Assembly: GCA_036320915.1 (NCBI GenBank)
Contig: JAXBDG010000010.1
Location: 2,170,001-2,234,000, forward strand
Source: Linnemannia elongata
Taxonomy: Eukaryota; Mortierellomycota; Mortierellomycetes; Mortierellales; Mortierellaceae
Length of the DNA stretch: 64,000 nucleotides
Direction: 5' to 3'
Shown here: positions 44,195 to 54,705 of the stretch, piece after piece
How the letters are laid out: each line of letters opens with the position of its first letter
Position numbering within the stretch: position 1 is the first letter of the stretch
The notes under the pieces: generated by a model
The model's input: only the letters and a program-made list of their open reading frames with translations
Told to the model about the DNA's origin: nothing
Database searches by the model: none
Position numbers and translations under genes: made by a program

Positions 44195-46026
44195 ATGAAC
44201 ATCCTCCAGCACAAGAGGTACCCGACACACCCACCACTGCTGCAAAGGGAGCAATGGCAACACAAAAAACCAATCCTTCATTCATCTCTTCAAATGTGTC
44301 ATGCATCTCCACTCTCTAATACGATTTCGTTTTCATTTTGCTTCTCATTCATAGCTGGCATGTCTACAGCCAAAAGAACCAAGACCGAGTCAAGAGGGAC
44401 GAGGCCAAGGCTGAAGTTGAGGAAAAGCAAACTCAGGAACGGGCCATCGCTGCAGTACGTTAAATGCCTCTCGCAACATTATTGCGGTGGGCTCCATATG
44501 GAATGCTTCATCCTTGCCCGACTGATACCTAATGATAATTCTTACCTCCATTCATAGGATCGGGAACATCGATTGGCGGTACTGAGGCAAAGGGCGGCGA
44601 GACGATACGCTAATGAACCTGCACCAGGCGAGCAGGAAGGAGATGACGACACGACTGCAGGGTTATTGGCACCAGTACCCAATGATACAGTGGCAGTAAC
44701 CAAGACAAAGTCTAAAGGAGAGCATGTTAACTTTTGGGCAAATCTGGAAAAGCAGGTTAGAACCAGCGCGCCTCGCAGACAGTTGCTTCTCACTTTTACA
44801 ACAAAGCAATGACTATCCAGGACACGCAATTGATACGTTCTACACTCTTAATCCTACTTGGTCATATACAATAGGACACTGCCAGCAAGAAAGGCAACCC
44901 GGAATACGAGGCAGAGGTCAAGGCTAAGGAGAAAAAGTGGGAGCGCATCATCGCTACGCATCTGGATTCTGCTGTCAGAGGTAAGAATTGAAATGCCTTG
45001 ACATTTTTATGTCACTGTTGCCTTTTCGAATGAATTTTGCGGCTAATTATCTACATCATTCTTGTTCTTCGAATAGGCCCAACCCCTTGGTACATAGCTC
45101 CGCAGGCCGGGTCAATGGCTACATCCAGAAACAAGTACGCCCTTCAAACTACGACTTCCAGGAAACGCCATTTGCTCCATTGAGACGGGCTTAGTCTAAG
45201 TTCTAACTCACTTCTTCTCTGACTCTTTGTGCCATTTAGGAACGATGATCATGACTTTGTAAAAGTCCGGGAGGACCCATTGCAGAACATGAGGTCCATG
45301 CTGGATAAGCGAAAGATTGCACAGGAAGCTAAGGGTGAGCGAGAGAGGAGCAGGTCACCCTCATCACGGAAGCGTATATGGACATCAAAGCAGTCTCAGC
45401 CGGTCATCAAGGATCCTCCAGTACGTTCAATTGTCATGAGCCCTACAACTTCATGGCTTTTTATCTCAAACGTAGAAAAGCTAAGACCATTGTTACATAT
45501 TCGTTTTAACTAATAGGAGTCAAACACGATGGCAAAGCTGAGGATGGAACGACTATCTAGAGAGCAGGCAGAGAAGGCAAAGGCGATGGCGCTCCTGAAC
45601 CCAGACTACATTGATCCCACTGTGCACCACCAGCCAGCAGGACGATACAACCAACAGTTCAACCCCCAGGCGACCACTCACGCACAGTCCACTTTTCGTT
45701 CACACCGCGGAGACAGAGATGGACGGAATGACCATCGGAGGGAGTCTCGGGTCTCAAAAAGTCCTGAAGCTCGAGAAAGCCATGAGAGTCGATACGGGAG
45801 GCACCGCGATGACCGACACCGAAGAAACAGAGACTCAAGTAGTCGTGAGGAAGATCGGTACAGAATAGACCATGAGGACAAGTATCGTAGAAGCAGAAGC
45901 TCAAGCAACCGTGAGGACCGAGGTAGTTTTGACGAGTATCAGCACACAGGAAGCGAGGGCAGTCGTAGAAGAGACCGAGACCGAGACCGACATCTTGGCA
46001 GGTCATCAAGAAGCCATCACCAATAG
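44195..46026 (+). CDS. LENG1-like protein with Cir_N domain, RS-like tail
   Basis: Homologue of human LENG1 (leukocyte receptor cluster member 1), a nuclear protein with an N-terminal Cir_N (CBF1-interacting corepressor N-terminal) domain. Seven exons, 44195-44217 (23 nt), 44355-44454, 44558-44755, 44875-44980, 45077-45134, 45240-45420 and 45517-46026, give 391 residues. The start reads MNILQHKSWHVYSQKNQDRV, then a charged helix and DREHRLAVLRQRA, matching the human N-terminus. GEHVNFWANLE and the GPTPWYIAP block are also conserved in LENG1. The C-terminal ~130 residues are Arg/Ser/Asp/His-rich (RDRDRD and SSSNRED types), like splicing-associated RS domains. A role in pre-mRNA splicing is inferred from this tail and the domain family. 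It ends about 95 bp from the convergent Rieske gene. Confidence 0.85.
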
Positions 46027-46120
46027 ACATAGCAGGTTGGACCAACATGAATGTACAAACAGCGCTCTCGATTCAAATTAAAAGAATGAAGTTTATTCTT
46101 GAAATATGCAATTGCTTTTA

Positions 46121-46934
46121 TTACCACTCGAGCCCAGAATCAACGGGGCAGGCGTTGAGGGTTTCGTCTGGGTGAGCGATACACTGTCCATTCTTGGCGA
46201 GGTCGAAGCCCCAGTAATGGACTCCACATCGAAGAGTGTTGTTGTCTCTCAGGACACCCTATTGGTATGAACAATGAACACAAGTGGTTTGCTCAGTTTA
46301 GCGACGTCTTGAATAGTGGCATGGGCGCACAAATGATCAAAATACGATCATGATGAAATGTTTTATCTCTCTCCTTTTTTAATTTTGTGCGGGAGCATTG
46401 GAAAAAAGAAGGGGGCTCTATTGCGCAACAAATCGGAAAACTTACCCATTTCAACATGTCGGCATTGGCGTGAGGGCAATACCGGTCAAGGTCAAAGGTC
46501 TTGGACGAGGTCTGGATACGGAGGCGTTTGGGCGAGTTGATATGGATATAGAACCCAGGGCGGTGGGTACTCTTCAGCCCCTGGGCCCTCAACTTTGCTT
46601 CCTCGGGGCTTAGTTCTTCCTTGGACTCCTCATTTGCGACAGCTGTTGAAGCTGCAGATGCAATGCTGGTGGTTGAGTGTGCGGTGGAGGAGCGACTGGT
46701 GACGGTGAGGGTGGAGAGAGAGTTGGTAACAGATGCGATGTCGTCGGAGCTGCCGGCTGTTGTTTTTGTTGTTGTTGTTGTTATTGTCGCCTGTGGGGAG
46801 AGTGAGGATGATGTGCTGGTATAGGTTCCTTGTTCTGTTGAGGTAGTTGTTGTTGTATTATCTGTCGCTGTTGGTGCCGGTGAGGGGGAAGGAGAACGAG
46901 AACGAGTCTTGGAGTATGGCTCGATGTTGATCAT
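46121..46934 (-). CDS. Rieske [2Fe-2S] domain protein
   Basis: Small soluble Rieske-type iron-sulfur protein of about 208 residues in two exons, 46934-46446 and 46258-46121. The first ~100 residues are Ser/Thr-rich and disordered. The rest is a Rieske fold: the cluster ligands are CPH (in DRYCPHANADMLKW) and CGVH (in TLRCGVHYWGFDLAKNGQ), joined across the intron with 18 residues between the two motifs. A second CPVD follows near the C-terminus. Unlike cytochrome bc1 Rieske proteins there is no membrane anchor, and no oxygenase catalytic domain follows. It could be a stand-alone electron carrier or a subunit of a larger oxygenase. The stop-codon coordinate is accurate to about one base. Confidence 0.8.
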
Positions 46935-47432
46935 GCTGTTACTTTTTTTTTTGGCAGTTGAGTGTGGGGCTGAAAAAGAGTGTAGTCGTAAAGGGGAGGG
47001 GCTGAAAGTGTGCAAGTGGATGGGTTGAAGGCGGAATGAAATGCAAACGAAATGAGGAGTTGGTTGCAAGAGTTGATGAGAAGGCGGAAGGAAGATGAGA
47101 GAAAGGAGAAACGAGAGAAGAGAAGGAAAAAAAAGAAAAAAAAAGCCCGAGAAAGTGGGGCGAACTCGGTGTTATTGTTGTAGCCTAGGATGGCTTTGAG
47201 GTCTCCAGGCCCCTCCAGCTGGCCAAAGAGAGTTGGTCCCCCGCAAATCCATAGGTCCACTAAGGTACGATCAACAGTGTACCTCATAAACAGGTGGGGC
47301 AAACAAATAGACAAACTGTCCCACGGTCAATTTGCATGAACAACCGTGGGAGCTCACTTTTTTTTTTCTCTTCCACACTAATAATATCCTAGTGCTTAGG
47401 GGGTGAGATTCGCGCATTCCCCATAAGGACTA

Positions 47433-48390
47433 CTACAAGGGAATGGCAAATGAGATTGATTGACCAGATCGAGGACATCGCCATCCAAGCCGATATTTCT
47501 CTACTCGCACGGCCTCCATTTCACCTTTGAGTTGCTGGAGGGATCGACATTCCGTTTGTGATAATTGGCGATTACAAACTGGCCAAGTGTCATGTACTTC
47601 TCTCGTTATTGTCGTCATTGTGGTTACCCATACTCCCTCGGTCGAGAAATATTAAGCCAATAAACAGACTTCTGATCCTTGACCGTGGCTCCGACATTGT
47701 CAGGGAACCTTGCTTTGGCGCCATGCTCACTCCCTCTAACTTTGGTGGAATCGATAAGGACGAAGGGTATCCTTGTGAGCATATGTATCGTTGCCGTCGC
47801 AAGACAACATACCAAGCTTGCGGTTGGACGTGAGCCAAGGTCAACATTCCGTCCTCTCCAAACCGGTTGTGGGCTATGACCAATAGCTTGAGGGTATTGT
47901 TCTCGGGTAAAGAAAGGAAGGCCAACGAGATCCATCTGCCGAATCCACTCATCGGCCGACAGTCGGCCAGGTTGCCCCTGCAATCGCCGCCACCGGTGCT
48001 GCAAACCAACATCAACGATCCGGTTGAACCCACGGTAGCAGAGACATCAAGGTCTTGCTGCTCAATCTGCTTGCCAAAGATATCCAACATGACCAAGGCC
48101 CTGTTCATAGCCAACATGCGACCAAAGGCGCGGCAAGTGGTATCCAACGCATCCTCTGGCGGATCCCGGCGCAGGTCTCCTTATAGCTCTTCTCTTCCGT
48201 TCAGTCACTTGACTCTCATGCTTGATCGTCAATCCGTTAACGTTGAACTCGTTAAAGCACGCTGTCCACTCAAGAGCCTCTAGGACACTTCTCAAGACAG
48301 CATCACGTACAATGAGAACCTGCATCTGGATGCCAAAGAGCAGGAATGTTGTTGAGCGTGCAACAGGGGTGATGTCGACGGCAGACAAGC
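47433..48390 (-). pseudogene. Probable decayed leucine-rich-repeat (RNI-like) gene
   Basis: Several adjacent minus-strand frames carry repeat-like peptides but shift frame without splice signals. One frame has LEALEWTACFNEFNVNGLTI with KHESQVTERKRRAI. A second has TTCRAFGRMLAMNRALVMLD and NNTLKLLVIAHNRFGEDGML, the spacing of a ribonuclease-inhibitor-type repeat. A third frame overlaps the same stretch. The pattern fits a relic with several frameshifts. It could instead be chance, since individual pieces are short and no intact homologue is in the window. Confidence 0.35.
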
Positions 48391-50125
48391 ATCAGTACAG
48401 CTTGTAGAAATCCGTCTTTCCGTTTGTCCTTTCTACTGAACGCTCAAGACCACGAGCTTGTTGAAAAAATAAAAGAAGAGGAATGCAGACGAGGAGACTA
48501 TGGTCAAGATGGGAGAAGGGAGGAGGAGGAGGAAGAGGAGGACTGATGTTCGTACCTGGGCGAAGATCAGCATTTGATCAAATTATGATTACCATTATAT
48601 TACGATGACCGGGGTTCCTGATATTTTAATATCGGCGATGATAAAATGCAAAAGTATAATGACGTTTGTCTGCTACGATCACTGAGGCAAGGGATCAACA
48701 TGTCTGCTCGAAAAGTGATGATGGTCAGGAAGGGAAGACTTTCACAATAACGCGCTCTGTATCTCATCGCGCGCAATCTTACACGCAGCATGTTGTTTAT
48801 TTCTTTCTACAATTTGCATGGATTCCACAAACGTGTTTACTCTTTATACTCGGTTGGTCTCTATACTGTTACTCTTCGTCAATATGACCAAAATGTGAGA
48901 GTAATGAGGGGTTTGCTCCGATTTGAATGCACCTTTCAAAGGTCTAGGAGTGGGGTTAAGGAGATCGAGTGTGAATGAGGACGATGGGCATCGCTAAGCA
49001 TGAAAGGTTGACTTAAACACGCGCATTTAACACAGCTGACTTGAACATACCCCTAGTAGATCATATAAATAAACTTTGGTTGGATTGCGGAGGATAGATA
49101 TCCGTCGTACAATGATTACTTAGGAAGAACAAAGTCAAGGGTATTATATCATGATAAGCAAAATTTGGTATCCTCGTCATTTTTCTAAGCAATTACCCAG
49201 CACCAGGATATCCTAGCCTTTGCTTCTGAATATCGAACGTCTTGAATGATCGTGATGACAACTAGGGCGAAGGTTGTGCTGGCTGTGGTTATGGTTGTGT
49301 CCCTGTACCAGATGTGCCAGATGTACCAGATATACCAGACAGACTGACCAGACAGAGAAAGGTCGACAAGGCGATCCATCGTAAAGTGACTACTGTTGGC
49401 CAGAGAAGCCAGCCGCGGCTCGCGTTGTTTCTCTTCCCCCTTTTTGTGCGACGGACTCTTGGATTAGAGTTTTTTTTCACTTTCTTTTTTTATTTCCATC
49501 TCCGAGCCGCAAACCGCACGAGCCGAGGGGTGTGTTTATATGCGTGGAAGGGAGGGAACCCGCAAAACAATAACAACAATCAACAAACATTCGTTTTAAG
49601 AAAGAAACTGAAAGGGAAAAGAGGATGGTTTACGGACACGGCTGATCGGGGTGTGCCGTTGACATCTTTGAGTTGTGAAGTAGTCGATAGTGATGTTGAT
49701 GCCACGAGGATGTTCTTCTGTAGAAAGGGTGCCGTCTGTTCTCACCCTCTCTCTCACTCTCAGTTTTGGATTGGATTCGATTCAAGGGTGAATATAAAAG
49801 AGACTGACAATGAGGGTTCTGATCAGTGATCAGGAGTGTCTTCTTTAAGATGCAGGCAACAGTGGCATCCATCCCGGGTCATGGAAATATCAGATATGAG
49901 ATACATAAATCATCATCCCCGGCTGGCTCCCATTCACATTCACATCCTTCTCCATATATGCTCTCACTCTGTCCATGGGTATCTATCCTACTATTCAATC
50001 TCATTCCAGTCAATGGTGTGTATAATAAGCAAACAAACATCGTAACAACCAACCAAAACAAGAAGCAAAGCCCATTCTTTCATCCATATCCATTCCCTTG
50101 TTTAGCGGTGCTTGCAGATGGTCTC

Positions 50126-50126
50126 G

Positions 50127-50182
<56 letters not shown>

Positions 50183-50270
50183 CACTTCTCTCCTCTCCTC
50201 TCCCTTATCTTCACTCTCTTCTCTTCTCTTCTCTTCTCTTCCCTTCCCTTCCCTTCCCTTCCCTACCTTT
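50126..50270. repeat. (TC)n and (TTCTC/TTCCC)n pyrimidine repeats
   Basis: A (TC)n run at 50126-50178 is followed by CTCTT and then CTTCC pentanucleotide repeats at 50216-50270. Plausibly the core promoter or leader of the downstream SANT gene. Confidence 0.9.
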
Positions 50271-51710
50271 CCCCCTCCTTCCTGTTCTTCTTCTTTTCCC
50301 TTCACTCTCTGCCCTTTGTCTAGTGCCAACCGAACACCTCAACAAAACTTTCTTTTTCGTATTTTCTTTTTCCTCTCGATTTTGCTTCACCACTTCTCCC
50401 CTCAAAATCTCATCGCAACCTTCATACACAAACACTCTCTCTCTCTTCTCATTCAAACCATCCTCGCCTTCCTTACCCTTCTCCTCTCCAATCCGACTTC
50501 ACCTCTTTCGCCCTAGCTACCTTCATTCTTCCCTTCTCACGCACTTCTCCTTACCTTCCTTTTGCATTTCTCCTTCAGCAACCCTCATTCAATTCACATT
50601 CACTTCAACTCAGCACGGTTCTCATCGAGGTAACTAAAACTTGTTCAAAAGGAGGCAAGTCATAACTCCAGAGGCAACACATAGTTTGCACGGAAGACTG
50701 GGTCTCACTAAGCCAGCAATCCTCTACGTGTACAACTACTACCCATATGTCAATTGGTGCAGCCGGTTGGGGACATAAGAATGAGGGGCAGAGCTGTGAG
50801 GAGGAGGGAGGATGTTGTCCTGAACAGCTTATTGACTAGCAATCGATTGCTTGTGCGCCAATTGGGCCAAGCATGTGTCTACGAGAAGAGAGGAAAGAAC
50901 ATGTATATGTAACAGAGATTTTTTAGGATGAGAGCAGCAGTAGGAAAAAGAGGAAGCAAACCCCATATGAAAGACAAGAAAGTAAACTGTTCCCTGGAGT
51001 GTTTGGGTTTTTGTCGGGGTTGACAGCTGTCAAGACCGAATCGAGGGACTAGTGCTGTATGTACTGTAGCAATCGGGGTGGTGGTCATGGCGTTTGGGCA
51101 TGGCGGAGACACGAGGCACAAGGCGAGAACAAGGACGGATATGAATTATGTGTTTCTCATATCGGTCTCTTGAACCAGCTGTCCAACGAGCCCGATGGAT
51201 TCCTTTGGGGCAAAAAACGAACTGAAGTAGCTCTGACACTCACCATCTCCCTTTCTTATTTCTCCTCTCTTTCTCTTTTCTTTGTCAACTTCTCTTTCAA
51301 TTCGCTTGCTCTTCCTCAACACGTCCTTTATCCCTCCTCATCCAACACAACGCACAACACACCAACCACCCTGCCTGTCCAACTTTGTAGTCGTACAACT
51401 CCTCCAATTGACCCAACTAGCATACCAAGAAGGGTGCACAGGCACAAACAACCTCGGACCGATCTTCGCTTCATACAAACAACGCGTCTTGACATGGCAA
51501 CAAACACCCTCTTCTAAACTGCAACCAGCACTTCCATAACAACCATAAAAGCATATCCATCCATCGAGCAAAGCATTTCCCTCATCCGAAACTCCCCAAT
51601 CATCCTTTCAGTCAAACTTCCTCACCTCTTCCCTTTCTTCATCTTCTCCCAATTTCCCTCGCCACTTGCCTCTTCGCCCTCCTCACACACACATATTTAC
51701 GCCTCTGAAG

Positions 51711-54386
51711 ATGGACCCACATTCCATCAAGAGGCCGCGGATCATGCCTCCAGAAGCAAAGTCCCTGCAAATCCCTGCCAACCTCGCGCTTCCTCAACAA
51801 CACGCCTCCACCCTCAAGAGTAACTCTGCAACCCTACACCAAGTGCCTGACCTGTCGTTTGCCCCCAGGTCAGGCGTCAACACTTCAACTGTGGGCCTGA
51901 ACGCATCCTCCACAGTGCTGCCCAACTTCATTTCGGGATCGTCCAACCGTTCACTCCTCAATATCCCCGAACACCAGGGTGGCCCTACTCGTCGTAACTC
52001 TTACTCCAACCGCCACGCCAAAGACACCCTCTTCCACAAGGAGACACATCATTACCCCGGGATCTCCAAACAGCAGCAGATCCAACTCGAGCGTCAGAAA
52101 AAGGTTCACCAACAGGCACAGCTGCAGCAAGCCCACCAAGAGTTTCATCGCCAGCGAGAGCTCTATCAGATGCAGCAACAGCAACATCAACAGCAACAGC
52201 AACGCTTGTCCACAGCCCCTGCTACTTCAGTAGCATCACAACCTCAAGGGTCGTTGCAGCCATCTAGAACGCCACATGCCCAGCACCACCACCACCACCA
52301 TCATCATCACCATTTTCATGTCCATCCTTTCATGGCTAACTCTTCAAATATCCAGCAGCAGCTCAACCTCACCATCCCGTCTTCAGCACACAATCGGCGG
52401 ACCATTGCTTCTATCCCGACCTCTTCGTCATCATCATCGTCCCCATACCCAAGCCCTTCGTCATCGGTCGCTACACATCTATCTTCATCAAACACTTCCG
52501 CGGCTTCCCCAGGCGCTACCTCAGGCTCGCCAAGGATGACATCTTCAAGTCTTCGACACCATCATCACCACCATCACACGAGCTTTCACCAACATCTTCC
52601 TCCTCAACGGCCGAACCAGTTCAGTGAATGGACGAATGTCAAAGAGAAGGAGCGGGCACGCTTGTTATCCAACATGGCTCGTGTTCGCGAAACCCAGCCG
52701 CCTGTGCCCTCTGCCGAAGCCGCCAAAGAAAACCTGAAACGACTCTCCCAGCGCCTGCATCAGAGGCGTACTCGTGCCCGCGAGACCATTCTCTATGATC
52801 TTCATCAAGGCGTCAAGACGGTAGAGGCACAGGTTCACAAGCAGGTCGACATGGTCCTCAGTCGGCTGAAAGCTACTCCTGGATCCAAGTATGCATTTGC
52901 ATTGACTCATACATTCCTCACACAAATCCCACAAGCACTATCGAACACCATTCTCCCCTCAGCCATCTCAGCGGTCGCAGACACGGTTGCTGGTAGGACC
53001 ACCAACTCTTTGACGACATTACGAGGTCGCGCGGGATTGGATGAATTTGATGAGGATGACGAGGATGACCTGGATGACGAGGATGACCTGGATGACCTGG
53101 ATGATATCGAGGAGCTGAGTTACCAGCAGCAGCTGGCCTTGCTCAGGTCGCATCAACTGCAAGACTCGAGCCTTTCTCATCAGCTCTCGAGCGAGTTTGG
53201 CACTATTGCCTTGGCGTCCTCTTCGTCCTCTTCTACATCGTGCTCCGGATCCTGCAGTTCTGGATCCTCATCAGCGACTGAAACATCTGCAGCCTCAGGT
53301 ATTCATCATCATTCCGGTGACGAGAGTGTGAGCGAGTGTTACGGCGAAGGAACCAAGTCATCTGCTCCAGTCTCCATCTCAAGGGAAGGAGCGTCAGAGT
53401 TCCTATCTGCATCGACACACCACAACTATTCCATTGCTGCGTCGCAAGTTTTGAGCGCAGCCTTGCCGTCGTTTATTCCCTCCATGGTTGCTCCCATCGT
53501 CTGCGTGTTCTCATATCCTTCACCGCCTGCCACCAAACCCAACACGCCGCAACAGTCGACACCTTCGTCACCCAGTCTCCTCAACATGACCAAGGACAAC
53601 CACAACGCTGCTTCCGGAACAGGATCAGGCTCCTTGCAAGAAATGGGAACATTACCCTTGAAGCTAGAGCACACTGTCATCAAACAGGAGCCTGTGGATG
53701 AGGATATGGGCCTTCGTGAGAAGATCAAGATCGACCCGGGCATTATTGTCGTGAACTCGAATGCTTGGACATCTGCCGAGCGCGAGGCTCTCTTCCTGGC
53801 GGCTACACGTTTCCGTCTCTACGGTCAATGGTCCAAGATCCGCCAGATGATGGGTTTGCACCGGACAGACAAGGAGATCGAAGACGAGTACCAGCGCTTG
53901 TACGGAGAAGAGGACGAGGAGATGCAGAGTGGCGATGGCGCCGACGAGGATCTTGTGCCGATCAAGCAGGAGTCTGACGTTGAGGACGATGGAGATGCAG
54001 ATGACGAGGCCGAGCCAGCCGTGTTCATAAGATTCGGAGGTCAACGTCGCGCCACAACTCCGCACCAGCATTCACACTCGCCTGCAACTCAACAACGGCA
54101 GGAGCACCAGTTCACTACTACCTCTGAAGGATCTGTACTTTTGGACATTCAACCCCTGCCGACCGTACCAACAACAGCCAACGCCACCACCACCTCGACA
54201 CGACCGAGCCACCGTCACACCCACGGTCATCATACACGATCTGACCGTGGCGGCCACGGACATGGCCATCACCGCCACTATGACCGTCTCTTGAAGGCTC
54301 TCAACGAGAAGCCTTTGCGGATCGTCAAGAAGGAGGTCATGATTGATAAGCGCTTTGCTCTCGAGGATATCCCTATGCGAATTTAG
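51711..54386 (+). CDS. SANT/Myb-like domain nuclear protein, low-complexity rich
   Basis: Intronless coding region of 891 residues from ATG 51711. The only clear domain is a SANT/Myb-like helix set at about residues 682-735 (NAWTSAEREALFLAATRFRL, then YGQWSKIRQMMGLHRTDKEI and EDEYQRLYG). It is followed by an acidic Glu/Asp stretch and basic clusters. Elsewhere the protein is dominated by Gln/His tracts (an eight-plus His run near residues 190-200 and another near 283-288), Ser runs, and the acidic segment DEDDEDDLDDEDDLDDLDDI. A coiled-coil-like Gln/Glu/Arg helix lies at about 115-165. A predicted chromatin or transcription regulator; the exact family was not recognised. An upstream in-frame TTG is not a likely start. 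The 5' leader may contain an intron. Confidence 0.78.
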   Translation: MDPHSIKRPRIMPPEAKSLQIPANLALPQQHASTLKSNSATLHQVPDLSFAPRSGVNTSTVGLNASSTVLPNFISGSSNRSLLNIPEHQGGPTRRNSYSNRHAKDTLFHKETHHYPGISKQQQIQLERQKKVHQQAQLQQAHQEFHRQRELYQMQQQQHQQQQQRLSTAPATSVASQPQGSLQPSRTPHAQHHHHHHHHHHFHVHPFMANSSNIQQQLNLTIPSSAHNRRTIASIPTSSSSSSSPYPSPSSSVATHLSSSNTSAASPGATSGSPRMTSSSLRHHHHHHHTSFHQHLPPQRPNQFSEWTNVKEKERARLLSNMARVRETQPPVPSAEAAKENLKRLSQRLHQRRTRARETILYDLHQGVKTVEAQVHKQVDMVLSRLKATPGSKYAFALTHTFLTQIPQALSNTILPSAISAVADTVAGRTTNSLTTLRGRAGLDEFDEDDEDDLDDEDDLDDLDDIEELSYQQQLALLRSHQLQDSSLSHQLSSEFGTIALASSSSSSTSCSGSCSSGSSSATETSAASGIHHHSGDESVSECYGEGTKSSAPVSISREGASEFLSASTHHNYSIAASQVLSAALPSFIPSMVAPIVCVFSYPSPPATKPNTPQQSTPSSPSLLNMTKDNHNAASGTGSGSLQEMGTLPLKLEHTVIKQEPVDEDMGLREKIKIDPGIIVVNSNAWTSAEREALFLAATRFRLYGQWSKIRQMMGLHRTDKEIEDEYQRLYGEEDEEMQSGDGADEDLVPIKQESDVEDDGDADDEAEPAVFIRFGGQRRATTPHQHSHSPATQQRQEHQFTTTSEGSVLLDIQPLPTVPTTANATTTSTRPSHRHTHGHHTRSDRGGHGHGHHRHYDRLLKALNEKPLRIVKKEVMIDKRFALEDIPMRI

Positions 54387-54705
54387 ACCCCTTTGTTTTT
54401 TGCCCTTGATTGTTATTTTTTTCTTCTCTTTTTGTTACATCAACCCCTACCAAGCTTCAATTACAAAGCTTGGGTTGTAATTTTACTCTCACCCCACTCT
54501 CCTTCCTTACTTTTTTCATAACGTATATTACGATAAAGAAACGCGTTAATAAACCTCATCACCCTCCTCAAAATACAACCCACGACTCGTACTGCCCATT
54601 TAATTCTGATTACATTTTACGCGACAAAAGACCCAACAAGAAAAAAATACTTCCAAGCGCCTTAAGTCTGTATTAGTGATTAGCCGAAAAAGCCATTTTT
54701 TTATT
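54387..54705. other. Convergent 3' region of SANT and ELM1-like genes
   Basis: About 320 bp of AT-rich sequence with the 3' UTRs of two convergent genes. No other feature is seen. Confidence 0.5.

Larger units (their letters stand above)
46935..51710. other. 4.8-kb region without an intact gene
   Basis: No intact gene is supported. The left part is the Rieske promoter (pyrimidine-rich on the minus strand, 47085-47145). 47433-48390 holds a probable decayed LRR gene. 48400-50100 is AT-richer unique sequence with a short CCAGATGTA-type repeat at 49308-49355. 50126-50270 holds CT and CTTCCC repeats. 50280-50630 and 51240-51700 are pyrimidine-rich and resemble untranslated leader of the SANT gene, with a possible donor at 50630 (CATCGAG|GTAACT). 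Confidence 0.5.

Noticed and set aside
44195..44217. Possible translation start further upstream for the LENG1-like gene, around 43924
   Set aside because: The MNIL start matches the human LENG1 N-terminus exactly in position relative to KSWHV, so an upstream start is unnecessary.
49185..49480. Small minus-strand frames with W-Y-I-W or S-G-T-S-G repeats
   Set aside because: Both come from the short CCAGATGTA-type tandem repeat read in different frames; no gene context.
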